From Bigelowiella natans CCMP2755 (lineage: Eukaryota; Cercozoa; Chlorarachniophyceae), in assembly GCA_000320545.1 (NCBI GenBank), contig ADNK01001270.1, forward strand, positions 2,501-55,327: a stretch of DNA of 52,827 bases, written 5' to 3'. The first letter of the stretch is position 1; each line of letters begins with the position of its first letter. A program made the translations under genes and the position numbers. This document shows positions 33,768 through 45,837 of the stretch, one piece after another. The notes under the pieces are model-generated. The model ran no database searches. It saw only the letters and a program-made list of their open reading frames with translations, and was not told where the DNA came from.

Positions 33768-35041
33768 ATTTGTGTGAGCGCGCGCGTGTGTGGCGTGTGT
33801 GTGTGTGTGATGTGTGGACATTCGTCGCGTCCTTTAGCAGTAGATAATGACCTTCTTACAGCCTGCTTCAGAGACGCTGCTGGAATCTGCAGAGACTTCA
33901 ATATGCTATCAAATGACACACACACATATCGTAACAGATGACGATTAGCGATGGGCTCAGATACGTGCGTGCAAAAAAATATCCGAAAGATAGGCCGGCC
34001 TGAGGCCGAGGTGGAGGAGTTGTGCTTGGAGAGAAGGTTACTTAATACCGAACGAACTCTGGGATTTTCTGGTTGATGATAATGGATCTCTCCGTCTCAT
34101 TGATGAAGGCAGGTAGTACCACGGGGAAGCTACAGGTTTATGAGCGCAATCATGTTAATGCGTCGTGGTGACAACGAGCAATAATAACTCGGTAAATGGT
34201 AATTGTGTGGCTTGTTTAGATGCACTAAAAATACAATTTCGCTCAAGAATTTCGCGGCGCATTTCACCACAATGTATATCATGTGACAACAACAACAGCA
34301 TCGTCATCATCATCATCATCAACAACAACAACAACAGACGAAGAGGACAGCAGAGACATCTATGACTTCGGATCGATGACTGCCCTGTTAAGAACCGCGC
34401 ACCATATCGGTACGGTGCGAGAAAACGCGTCAGGGAATTCCTAGCAACAACAACAACAACAACAATTACACAGCAATATGGAACGAACGCGAGCTTAACG
34501 GAGATAGCAGACAAATAAGAAAAGAAGGAGAGAGGGTAAGAGAGAGAAAGAGAGAGATAGAGAGATAGAGAGAGGGAGAGCAAGGCGGGAAGTTAGCAAC
34601 GCTGCTGAGAAGGACGGAGAATGCTCACACACAAGTAGCACTAGCTAACACACACACACACACACACACACCCTTGAACGTGAGCTATCCGCGATGACAA
34701 TTCCACCTGCATGCATGCACACAGCAGCAGTAGCAGCAGCAGCAACAACAACAAGAAGAAGAAGAACAACGGATAATAAAGGGGAATAGAGGGAAGGAGC
34801 GATGATACTCCGACAAGAAGGCGGCCATTTGGTAACGAAGGCAAATAACAGGCAGCAGCATAGCAAAAAAACCAACAGATGTTCTGCCTCGAGTGCCATT
34901 GTACTATCACTAGTTTACGACCGTGCTCCGAGGCAGCAGCAGCGACATGGAGATTGAGCCGCGTCGTCGAGAAAGCCCATTTCCCTGGATGGCTTCGTGA
35001 ATAGGTAGACAAACAAACAAACGGATCGATAAGTATAATGG

Positions 35042-35078
<37 letters not shown>

Positions 35079-35808
35079 CTCGTTGTTACAATTGTTGTTG
35101 ATGTTGTTGCTGCCAGCTGCAAGTGTCGATTAAAGTCATAACTATGGTAAGCTAATAAAAGCTAATAATAATTACAACAAGAAGACTATTATTACTACTA
35201 CTTACTACTACTACTACTACTACTACTACTACCCATCAGTCGACTTGAAGTAACAAGTTCCATTGAAATCGCTGCTATACCTTTTGGGAAAACAACAACA
35301 GCAGCAACAACAACTACAATATTAACACAACACTCGCTCACACACTCACACGCATAGACCCCCTTCCTGCTTTCTATTTTTATATTTATATCCTGCAGGG
35401 TGGGGGAAAGGGGGGGGGGGGGCGAGAGGTATTTTTCCGGAGGCAAAGTGCTATAACAAAGGGGAGGAGGAAGATGATCTAAAGACGATTGACGCTGCTA
35501 CTACCATAGGCCATTTCTCAAGTTCGCAAAGAGGGGCAGCAGAAGTCCTGTCGTTTCTAGAAAATATACGTGAAATAGCGACGTTAGCTGCTCAGAACCT
35601 GCATTTGTGTATATCTGTGAAAGCGCATACATATTAAGAAGCTTCAATGAATACTGATCGCATCACATCATCACATCATTATAGCCACGTACGCGCCATG
35701 ATGTCATAGGTGCTGCGAAGGAACTTGCTGTCGTGGTTGATAGACCGGAGATAGTTGGCGACCAACCGTCTGGATTTTATGAAAGGCCATCTGAGAATCT
35801 CTGTCAAT

Positions 35809-35863
<55 letters not shown>

Positions 35864-36413
35864 CCTCTCTCAACCGATTACTCAATCTGGTGGGGTCAAA
35901 AGTAAAATAGTGTGTTCATTGACCACCTTTGGTGTCGTGCAAGCTTCTGGCGCACTTTCAGGAGTTGAAAGGTCGATGTGGAGTTTGAGTTGGGGGGCGG
36001 GGGATGGTCTAGATGGCGGCTTTGTTGGGAAGAAGCTCTCGAATCAGGTACCACTCCCTCTTGCACAGCTAAAACCTTCTGAACATAAAATTCCGAATTA
36101 ATTTTCGAATCAATTAATGATAATAAGCGTGGCTGCTTTAGGCACAAAGTGTTTGTTGCATCAACGGTTATCTCTCGATTCGTCTCTGCCGCCGAGATTG
36201 GCTTGGATAGAAACAACCGTTCCCAACCCAATGACTAACCTCTATGATTTTAAGCCTTTCGAACTCGGCCCTCAGAGCTTCTGCCTCTCCCCTCCTCGAT
36301 GTGTCGCTGTTCCTTATCAGACGAAGCCGCGATGACGTCCATCGCCAATGTCTTTCTAGCACCGTCGCTATGAGGAAAGCAACCGCAAATATACGAGGGA
36401 CCGTATACCTCAT
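30206..36413 (-). CDS. RIT1: tRNA A64 2'-O-ribosylphosphate transferase (initiator tRNA), RIT1 family
   Basis: An exon-rich gene read exon by exon. Exons: 36413-36240, 36078-36052, 35946-35927, 35769-35693, 35556-35505, 35280-35233, 34992-34922, 34706-34672, 34440-34367, 34129-34049, 33905-33852, 33634-33586, ~33192-33159, 33119-32885, 32652-32605, some unresolved between 32600 and 31000, then 30965-30847, 30679-30522, 30443-30206. Motifs appear in family order: FANLRNGLWY, CYFKSTDGH, KWAFSTTRLNLHVA, GGIVIADSSRSR, FPDAFSRTVPIWCAVLNRA, LPAFINETER, RRPLLPVLISP, YIQGAGDDEE, NWALGLRPQVYW, then EEAAVAIVLSLLVYHFDE and TANPPRRLLK. RIT1 uses PRPP to add ribosyl phosphate to A64 of cytosolic initiator tRNA-Met, keeping it out of elongation. 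The reconstructed N-terminus (MRYTVPRIFAVAFLIATVL) is a hydrophobic segment unexpected for a cytosolic enzyme. Those first exons are the least certain part. Confidence 0.85.
32375..32730. repeat. (GAT)n and (AAG)n trinucleotide tracts
   Basis: (GAT)n at about 32373-32411 and (AAG)n at about 32672-32730, both in RIT1 introns. They give long Asp, Glu or Arg runs when translated, which are not real proteins. Other intronic tracts of this gene are (CA)n(GA)n at 32232-32295, (TA)n at 33248-33278, C-run plus (CT)n at 33714-33764, (GAT)n at 35041-35078 and (CT)n at 35813-35860. Confidence 0.9.
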
Positions 36414-37061
36414 CTTTGATCATGGGAAGATCTCCTGAATCGACAGATTTGTGGAGCCATTGCGGCTTCGGGGGGGTCGGGTGAACACATGAATGAGATG
36501 CTTCGGGTAATTATTTCCGATTCCCAATGGGCCGAATTTAGGATAAATATATAAGATATTCTGCATATAAAATCCCCCAGAATTCCTCCTGAGTGCACTC
36601 TTCTCTGATGGAATCGGAAGTCGATATGTCGTCGATTGTAACGATGCTACAGAAGTTTTAATGGTATAAAAAGAATTATGTTGGAAACAGAAACAACAAC
36701 CCCAGAACAATAGTAACAACAAGCTGTCCACGCAGCCGCTGCCTCTCTGCCCACATCGTGCTGGTGTCCCCCCCCCCCCCTTTCCCTGCTATTTTTATCA
36801 TATTTTTTTTCATTTTTGATGGAATCATCTCCCCTATACTTCCCCTTACTTTGCTGATAGTCGAGGGGGTGGAGGGGAGGGGGTGTTGACCGTCGTACAA
36901 GCAATGGAGTCCTGAATCGAATTTTAAAAGACGAGTGGTTTTGAGACGTTTAGTCGTTACAGAAACTTAAAGAAGCCGCAAAAGCCACTTCCACCCATCG
37001 CTAGATCTAATCTAGCCTTATCAATAACATAGATCAGCCTCAAGTCGTCAACAAAAAGATT
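36414..37061. promoter_or_regulatory. head-to-head intergenic region
   Basis: 648 bp between the RIT1 start (-) and the methyltransferase start (+). It contains a C-run at 36769-36780 and a GGAGGGGAGGGGGT tract near 36870. No palindrome cluster and no gene. It is a likely shared divergent promoter. Confidence 0.5.
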
Positions 37062-38396
37062 ATGATGAAGGTCCCCCCCCCTGTCTGTGCGAGGGCGTTG
37101 GTACTGTTAATTCTAGCTCATGCTGCGAACGGTAAGAAGAATCACGTTTCTGTAGAACAGGTTTATCATGGTCTGCCCTTCCCCCTTCTGTTTCCCTCAC
37201 ATACCGACCTCGCAGGACAAATGGCCCGTTCCAACGTCGCTCAGACCCGAAGTCTCTCGAACATGTTAATGCAGCATCAACGATTAAGCACTGCTTCTCG
37301 TGCTCACCACAAAAGAGACTTGGATGCCTGGAATATGCCAGTCTCCCATCAGCTGAGATCCAACCGAATTCGGCTTCTCCAACAACCAATGCATGATGCT
37401 ACTACTGTGTTACGACGACCTACCGTCGCGACAAAGGCAACAGGTGTGCACATTCACACACACACACACACACACACATTTATAATGGATACCAAATTTT
37501 GCGATATCGCCCTCTAATTCGCTCATCCATTTTCTCCATGATGCTTCCCCTCCATGCACTATTATTTCTGCCTCATCCCCTCTCCAGAGAACCCGCTATT
37601 CAACGACATTGCCGGCTTCTACGACTCATTGAGGTAGCGTACCGCGCCGATATCCTTGTGTGTCTTATCAGCGAGGTGATAAGTAGGTGAAGCTAGGGAT
37701 TGTCGTAATGGTAATGATGATGATGAATCATGAATGATGATGATCATGATGATGAGATCAAATACGATATCCTGTCGGTGATAATAACGACTTATAGCGG
37801 TATCTGGGAAAGAGAATATGGAGAACATATGCATCATGGATGGTATGGTCCTGGAGCAGCAAACTCGATGACCGTTCAAGAGGTAGTAGGCAGTTGACTC
37901 CATGATAGGCCGATGCATTTATATGTACACAACAGCGACCTCCCAACGACCGATCTAAACGATTCTGGGAGTAAGTCGCCAGCGTATTATTCGTCCAAAC
38001 GCTGGAACATCATAGCTTAGTGCTAGCATCACCGGGATTGAGAGAGAAATTTACCCAAATACTCGGCATTCTCATCAAGATGAAGCGCGTCGTTCACATC
38101 GCCTTCGCCTCTCTCCTCTCCCGTATTCTTCATCTCGTGGTGTTATTTATTTATTTTTTTGTTCCAATCAATATCAAAAGGCTCAGATTGCGCTGATGGA
38201 AGAGACCGCTAAGCTCGGCGATATCCAAGCTCTAAAGGAGGTTTGAAAATGCTCGTATGCGCGTAATGTGCGGGGAATGACAGGGTGTGAAGGAAGGAGA
38301 GATGGAGGGGAGCTAGGATGACAGCATTGATAGATATCAACTGCTTCTATCTTTCTACTTTCTTGCAAGCTGATACTATGCTTTGTGTCGTACTGT

Positions 38397-38439
<43 letters not shown>

Positions 38440-39572
38440 TCATCGATTCATTCGTCGGGCGTCGTTGCGTAGAAAATAGAGAAGGAGGAGGGCCGGAAGA
38501 TCCGTATTCTTGACGTGGGATGTGGAATCGGTAGTACTAGTCTTAGTAGTAGCAGTTGCAAAAAGATAGTAGGAGTAGCTTCCAATACTTTGCTCATCCT
38601 CTCGCGTTCTCTATGCTAATACCTCGTGATAACAAAGAGCTACCGTTTCTTTCATGACTCGTCTCGTGGCCCATACGTATCAACCTCCATTGCTAAACCG
38701 AGCTCTCTCCCCTCCCCCTCCTCTTCATTTTTCATGCTTCTTCGTTTTCCCGCGCGCATTTCGCTTCTTCGGCTCTGCTCCGCAAAGGGGGTGCCTCCAG
38801 GTGGCTTGCTCGCACGTTCGATGCCGAGGTAACAGGAATCACTCTCAGTCCCAAGCAGGTCATAACCCCCGCTATCAGCTGAGAGAATCTCGCAGGAGCC
38901 AAGAAAAAATGAACGATCTTTATGACGTTTCATCCTTCCCACGACGCCATGTGATGCCCTTCGTGAAGAGGCGTTCTGTGGAGTGAACGTAGCTCGCATA
39001 GCCATCATTGCCTGTAGTAATGGTGGTGGTGATGATGATGATGGTGAACGGGATGTGACGATGATATCAATAATTCGTTCTTTGGATTGCAGGTCCAGCG
39101 AGCAAGAGAGCTTGCAAAAGAGGCAAATCTATCGGAACAGACGACTTTCGAGGTCAGAAATGCACTCGATTCAGGCCTAGCAGACGGTAAGCTAACAAAT
39201 TCAAATCCCCACTCCCCCCCCCCCTCTCTCCCTCTTTCTCTTTCTCTTCCCGTCTCCCCTTTGACACTGTTTTTTCCTTTTTCTCTCTCCTCTCTCTCCC
39301 TCGTTGTATAAGGATCATATCCGTGTGTTGCTGCTGTGTAACCTAGTGTATAACCAGAATATGTGTTTGGTTCTCCTCCTCTAGGGAGCTTCGATGTGGT
39401 GTGGTCGCTGGAAATGGCGGAGCACATTCCTGATCGGCCAAGATTTCTCTCCGAAATCAATCGCATGCTTAACAAGAAGTATGGAAGACTCGCGCTAGTG
39501 ACGTAAGTTTTGCAGAAAAAGATGACTCATGGGGCGAGCTCATATTTCTCTCTGTTTGCGTGTGCGCGCGCG

Positions 39573-39614
<42 letters not shown>

Positions 39615-40859
39615 GTATACGTGCTTGTTCTGTGTCGTTGGACTGGTAAGATGGTGCCGCAAGAATGGAATGCTGGACTTTGATGAGGAGATCGCGCTGA
39701 ATTACATCTCGGAGTGGTATAACTTGCCACGTTGGGTATTATCAACAAGATCACGCACACACATCATTCCCAGAACAACGAAAATACATCGTTAGAAGAT
39801 TATAGTAACATCGTCGCCGCTGTGGATATATCAGTGACCTCAACCTGCGATGAGTCTCATGAACATGCGAGAAGTTCGTGGCGGATTTTTTGTGAGCGTT
39901 GTTGGTGCTGCTGCTGCTGCTGTTGGCTATATGCGACGTGGAAAGCAGTTGCTTCCGCAGGAAAACAATGGAAGGGGGACGCCAGAATAGTAGATTGAAA
40001 ATTCCTGCATCTCACCCCTCCCCCGCTCGCCATAATAAGTGATATATGCGCATGGATTCCCTTCGGGGTCGTTACCGTTGTTGCGACTGCACGCAGGTAT
40101 CGATGGAAAGATGGGCCAGCCTCGCCCCTGATGCCGGCTTTAAGCCGCCCACTCCCTTGGACTGGAGTGAGAACATCCGGCCTTTGCAGGTTGAGAGACA
40201 CCAGGGCAGACAAAGAAAGAAGGGGGGAGGGGGGGGGAGGGGAGGTTGTTGTTGCATCACACTCATCACAGTAGCTACAACGTTTCCATCGGTTACATCA
40301 TCCTTGTTGTCATCGTCGTGGCGTCTCTGTGTGCATGCTATTACCACCACCACCACCACCACCAGTTCTGGGGCGACATCCTCAAGACGTCCTTGGAGCC
40401 GAAGAACATCATCGGGCTGCTGGCGATCGGGGACAAGGGGGTCAAGGCAGGCGCTGCCGCAGGTTTGGTTTGCTTCTGCCGTGGACTCGTTTATAGTGAT
40501 GGGAACTTCGGAACGTAAAAGGGAAGGGGGAAACAAACGAAAATCTAGAGCTCTCCGGGGCATGAAATATAGAGATCAAAATACGTGATGCGATGTTCGG
40601 AATAACGCCGTTTGCATTATTCGCCGGTTTGAGAAAGTAGACTTGGGATTTGACCTTTTCGCTGCCGTTTAATATTCGTGCTGAGAAGAACGAGTAAACG
40701 TATTTACCTCCACGTATCCCCCATCAACGATCACGTCCGTGCGCCGTTCTTGCTCTGACTAATATCGATGTATATCACTCAGCATTGATGGGGTACGGAT
40801 TCTACAAGGACTTCATCGTGTTCGGTGCGATGCGGTTGGACGTGTCCGAGAGTAACTAA
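37062..40859 (+). CDS. gamma-tocopherol methyltransferase-like enzyme with bipartite plastid presequence
   Basis: Thirteen exons: 37062-37131, 37216-37443, 37588-37633, 37798-37882, 38181-38240, 38473-38530, 38788-38858, 39093-39186, 39385-39502, 39651-39735, 40097-40189, 40366-40462, 40783-40859. They sum to 1182 nt in frame (393 residues). Residues 1-24 (ARALVLLILAHAANG) form a signal peptide. Residues ~25-95 are basic, Ser/Thr/Gln-rich and almost free of acids, like a transit peptide. The mature enzyme begins NPLFNDIAGFYDSLSGIWE, then GEHMHHGWYGPG, motif I LDVGCGIGGASRWLA, TGITLSPKQVQRA, FDVVWSLEMAEHIPDR, LDWSENIRPLQ and GYGFYKDFIVFGAMR. These are the VTE4/sterol-MT family landmarks in order. 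The reaction is SAM-dependent ring methylation of gamma- to alpha-tocopherol in the plastid. A close quinol or sterol substrate is possible. Introns carry (AT)n at 38400-38436 and (GT)n at 39580-39612. Confidence 0.85.
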
Positions 40860-41731
40860 TACGTATTCTGCGAACATTTGCACAATGCTGAGAAACGACG
40901 TAGTTAATGTCTTACATACTAGCCAGAATGCATGGCTGCAAATTATTAGGCCTAGACTTAAGCACCGGTGTTACTATGCATGTGTTCCAAAGTTGTAGCA
41001 GCTCATATAGCATGCGCGCAGCTTATATGCTTTTTGGCAAAGCCGTAGCTGCTTACATATGTGCGATGCAGCACGTTGCCGCTATGCTTCAGATACTTGC
41101 GCAGTTATACGCTGCCTGACGTGTAGCACATGCACGCCGCAGATAATATGATAATCTATCTGTTATAGCCACGCAATGTGTAAGCTAGCGTAGCGCGTCG
41201 CAGCCTAATTATGCTTTTGCTGAGCTGATGATACATTTAAACAATTCTAGATTTTTGCATTCGTCGACTAAAATTGAGTTGGCAATTTTTTGACGCATGC
41301 TCATATATAATGTTTGCAGCAGCAGCTGTATCATTGGATACTTAAAATTTATCAACAGCAAGAATTAATCGGCCTTACTAGCTGAGTGCCGATACGATGT
41401 CAGTGGATGTACATGCTGAGTAGCCAAAACTGCGATTTCAATCTAGCAATGGCAAGAAAAGCAATGCTAGATGAATGAGTACTTAATGAAATGGCGGGTT
41501 TATTAAATGCTAGGATTCGCAAGGCCAGCGCACTCAAAAGCCAGCGCGTCTCAAGAGAAATAAGCCGCGGATGCATGCATAAAGAGCACGGCATGAGCTC
41601 CATTCACATGTGTCACTTAAATAGAGACTAGTTAAACTGTTCTTAGCCGCTCTTGTGATTAATGATCTATTGTTGAAAAGAAGAAATTACTACATACATC
41701 GATCGTCACCGTCTAATTTTCATTCATTAGA

Positions 41732-41771
<40 letters not shown>

Positions 41772-41939
41772 CATGCGTGGTGAGGCTCATTGAGTCTCGG
41801 GATAACAAATAAAAGTACATCGAAATGGAGAGGCGAGGGGGAATTCGCACAGAGAAGCCGAAAGCGATGATGAGTAAAATTAGTGGCATCAAGGTCTATT
41901 ATCAGCCTCCAAAAGCAGCATCGAAGCTATCGAATAGCT
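40860..41939. other. tail-to-tail intergenic region, palindrome-rich
   Basis: It lies between converging genes. It contains AGCATGCGCGCAGCTTATATGC, ACATATGTGCGATGCAGCA, GCTAGCGTAGCGCGTCGC and GGATGCATGCATA. A (AT)n run occurs at 41731-41769. No coding segment was recognised. Confidence 0.7.
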
Positions 41940-42999
41940 CTAAAGGTCCATCACCTTGAAACGATAAATGAAAAAACAAGCAGCTCAATATCGCACGCAG
42001 TAGTGGCAAAGACTGCTTCAATCAACTATTCACTGTCACGTACTGGTCGCGCTCTCACACAGCTCATGCACCCACTCACCGCAATCTGATCATTTCCGCT
42101 GCCAGTCGCCAATTTGCGGCCATTCCCAGAGAAGTGCAAGCTATAGACGCCTTTCCCACCTCCATCGAATTCATCGACCAGCTGTGAAAACACCAACAGT
42201 GACAGACCACGCCATAACAAAAATGAGGGGGGAGATTCCACACCACACTCAAGGTTGGAAGGGGGGGGGGGGGGGGGGGAGGCGATTTTCTGCCTCCTCT
42301 ATTCTTTAAAGGGGGGGCAGCCAACGCACTGAAAATGCTCGATGCATTTGGTCGAGAATTCCCGACACGGGAGAAGAGAAAAGCTCGCACAAGAAACACG
42401 AAATGCCCTCCCTCCTTTGAGCAGTAGTGGAGGCAGCAACAGCTGAGCGGCGGGCACCTTCATTTTCTCCGCAACGTCGAACATCCTGGCTTCCGAGCCC
42501 CCGCTACCGCCTGCTGCAATGTACTTCCCATCGGGAGAGAAAGCTGCAGCGTACAGCATCTCTGGGATCGCATCCGCCTTGTTTGTAAACAGAGTGGTCA
42601 AAAACGAGTAACAGTAGTAGTAGCAGTAGTAGTAGTAGTAGTGGTAGTGGTAGATAGCATCAGATACCAACATTAACAAAAAAATACCACATGCACCGTC
42701 TTCCTTCCTAAGACTTCGTCTCGCGAGGCATCCTCCTCCTCCTCCTCCTCCTCCTCATCATCATCATCATCACCAAATTTCAAGACAACAACACACCACC
42801 TTGTCTTCTGCAGGAGGACGGAAGGGCACCGACTGGATGAGCTTCCCGCTCTTGAAGTCCCAGAGCTGCAGCGCGTCGTTAGATTTCCATGACCCTGTCT
42901 AGAAAAACGGCATCACTCAGGGGGGCTATCCGCTCGATATCGTCATCCCCGTCAAAATGCGGCTGTTTGACTATTCCGCGACAAGCCAAACCGAAGGAA

Positions 43000-43042
<43 letters not shown>

Positions 43043-43207
43043 GGAGAGAGGGGAATGTGAGTGGTTTGCTGTTGTAATTACCAGAATCCGGTCCTCGAAC
43101 ACATCTAGAGCATCCCCACAAATGTGAGGGCCGTAGATATACCGGACAGACTTTTTCGCTGTGTACGTGTACGTGTGCGTGTGTGTGCGTGCATGTGTAA
43201 GTGTGTA

Positions 43208-43244
<37 letters not shown>

Positions 43245-44243
43245 ACTCCTGACATCCCAGATCTGCACGGTGTTGTCCCATCCCGCGCTCATCAGTATAT
43301 TCTTTTCTTTTGGGTGGAACTTCAGCGCATAGACACGGTTCGAGTGCCCACTCGCAGCATTCGTGGAGGTGAAGCCTCTGTGCGTTAGTTGGAAAGGGAC
43401 AGGGAGGGGGGGGGGGGAGGAGGGGATCGGTATAGTAGTCAGAGAACAGTAGGACATAGTAACGGCGGCACTTAAAAGCAGCAACACTGTGAAGTAATCA
43501 TTAAAAATAACGAATTCATTATCATTATAACGAGGAATGATTCAGTGGATTTGTATGCTACTCATCGTCGAGGCGACAGAGCGGCTGATATTGGTACCAC
43601 CTTTCGAAAGTCGCTAGGAGGGATTTTGTCGCCTCTTCGTATACGCGCACAACCGTGTCCTTGCCAGCGGATGCGAATTTATCTCCATCGGACGAGTAGT
43701 CCAGAGCATAAACCTAAGCAAAAGTAACATATATAATTAACCCTAATGATGTCGGTAATAGTGGTCTGAGCGGCAGGAGGGATCGTCCTCTCCTTCGCGA
43801 CATGGACTCGTCGTGGGTGAAAGCCATAGCCTCTTCAGTAAGGTCAAGAAGAGGGGAAGGCGGGGTGGGGGGGGGATAGGCTCGGAGAGAGAAGGGGAAG
43901 TGCGTGCTGCTGTTCTTATTGTTAGTGTTGTTTCAGATGGATTTGGTGCTCGTTTGCGCACTTGGTTTCCTTCTTCCTCGATCTTGAAAATGCGTTTTCG
44001 AGACGTCATGTGCCAGGTTTCGATCGTTCCGTTTGCATTTCCTTCATTGAAAGGGAGGGGATGGGGTATCGAGGTGCAAAAGCGTTGAAACAGACAAGAT
44101 GCTATCGCACTTGGAAATCACAAAAAGAACACTGACTTCGCAGGATAGAGAGAAAACTAGGCTTTGTGTACTACTATAACAACAACAACAACATCAACTA
44201 CTACTACTCTTACTACTACTACTACTGCTACTACTACTACTAC

Positions 44244-44275
<32 letters not shown>

Positions 44276-45210
44276 AGTAATAGTAATGATAGTAGTAGCC
44301 CGTGCACATGTACGAAGCTCTTCAAAAAATCCATAAGAACCACATATTTTCTTAAAATGTGCATTTTTTTAGCACTACCACAGATAAGCATATTTTTAGT
44401 TCGGGATGTGGAGGAAGAAGGTCGGAAACGGATTGCAGTAGTCGGTAGTTCGTCAGCCGACCCAGCGTTAAGCAAGTAACTAGAAAGTGCGATGTGATAA
44501 TGAGAAGTATGCTCACTCTATTATCACTTAAAAAAAGAAGGAAATATCGTCACCACCTTAACTTCCCCTCAGGATTGAAGATGCGAACCGAACCGTCTCC
44601 GCAGCCTTATGTACATGCAGATTTTTATGAAGCAAAAGGTTTTAAGTGATGGACTACTCATCGTCACACTATTAACTGCCACCTGCTGCAATGTATTTGC
44701 TGTCAGGAGAAAACCGTACGCAGAACACCTCCGCCTCGAGCATGTCATTATTGCGTTCCTTGTCGGTGTCCGCAGAGATGCGCGCCAGCTGGACGTTTGT
44801 CGTGAGGACCGTGCCGAAAAAAATATACATTTAAGATGTGGCATTCGTGTGCGTTGTTGTATTTCATTTCGTGACGATTTTGAATATTGAGTGTCATGCA
44901 CGCGTGCGTACATACGCTTTATATATCAGTAGCGTGCAATACCTTTCGAAGGTTCGCAGTAATCTTCAACCGTTCCTTTGGGCTCTTATGGTGAGGCGGA
45001 GACTCGTCTCTCTTCTCTCCTACCTTCTCATGCACACAAAAGCACAAATTAAACGCCATCTCTCGGTATCCTAGTAAGATACGAAAAACCAAAGCATTCT
45101 ACAAAAATAAAAACAACCTCGACTTTGAGTTCTCGCTTTTTTGCAGCCGGAATGACCTTAGTTGGCACTTCTTCCTCCGCACCCGCGCTTGGTTTCTCTT
45201 GCTTCTCCAT
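41940..45210 (-). CDS. WD40-repeat beta-propeller protein
   Basis: About twelve exons on the minus strand. The start exon (ATG 45210) reads MEKQEKPSAGAEEEVPTK. WD blades follow: VFCVRFSPDSKYIAAG (~44730) with CGDGSVRIFNPEGKL (~44590); TAIRFRPSSSTS...MLICG (~44430) with NGTIETWHMTSRKRIF (~44010); VYALDYSSDGDKFASAGKD (~43700) with TVVRVYEEAT; HSNRVYALKFHPKEKNILMS (~43350) with WDNTVQIWDV; SNDALQLWDFKSGKLIQ (~42870); LYAAAFSPDGKYIAAGG (~42550) with EARMFDV; VYSLHFSGNGRKLATGSGND (~42140). The last exon (41954-41940) completes QIAVMDL-stop. The seven blades imply a closed propeller scaffold with no extra domain. It is not assignable to a named WD family. Introns hold (GA)n at 43009-43034, (GT)n at 43209-43241 and a G-run at 42257-42280. 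Confidence 0.8.
44209..44281. repeat. (CTA)n(TAG)n palindromic trinucleotide repeat
   Basis: A CTA run meets a TAG run at a central ACTAGT. The arms are complementary over about 35 bp with one mismatch. It lies in an intron of the WD40 gene. Confidence 0.9.
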
Positions 45211-45837
45211 CGGAACTCTGAGATGCTCAACGCCTACCAAACACAGAACAGAGATCTCAAAATCAACGGCATCGAGATGCAGATGGAAAGCCCGGTAGTC
45301 TCGAGACACACCTGCTGGTTATTTGGGGGGGGGTGGTGGAAGGGCGATACGGTTACTCCTCCTCCTCTCCGGTGATCAGTGAGATACCCACAGCAATTCC
45401 TGACGACGCCTGATAGCAATATCAACGACAACACTAAATTACTGTCGCATGTAATAAACATAGGATATTCATAGACCATACGACTGCAATCCGTCCAGTT
45501 TGCATTTTCCCAAGATTTTCGCGCCAACGAGCACTGGGGGGTATTACAGGGATAACATGTTAGATGAGACGCAGCGACATTTATGCTCCAAAAGTCGTAG
45601 GCTAAAAATATCCTCGAATCCTTTTCTTGGTCCAATGAATCTTTGCGATTTTCCTTCAGATATATCTTGGAGGATTGTCATCCTGCGTCAAAGCCTTACG
45701 GCAATATTTCGAACAGGTTTCGTCTTACGTGCAGAGGCGATCCACCGGCTATTATGGCTCTGGAGTTAGATGGATTCGCTGGGAGTCGGAGACGTACCCT
45801 TTGAGAGTCTCTGTCTTCTCAACCGGAAATACCCGAA
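45211..45837. promoter_or_regulatory. head-to-head intergenic region
   Basis: 627 bp between the WD40 start (-) and the PRMT start (+). A G-run lies at about 45326-45336. It should contain both promoters. No gene was found. Short frames crossing it are shadows. Confidence 0.5.
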
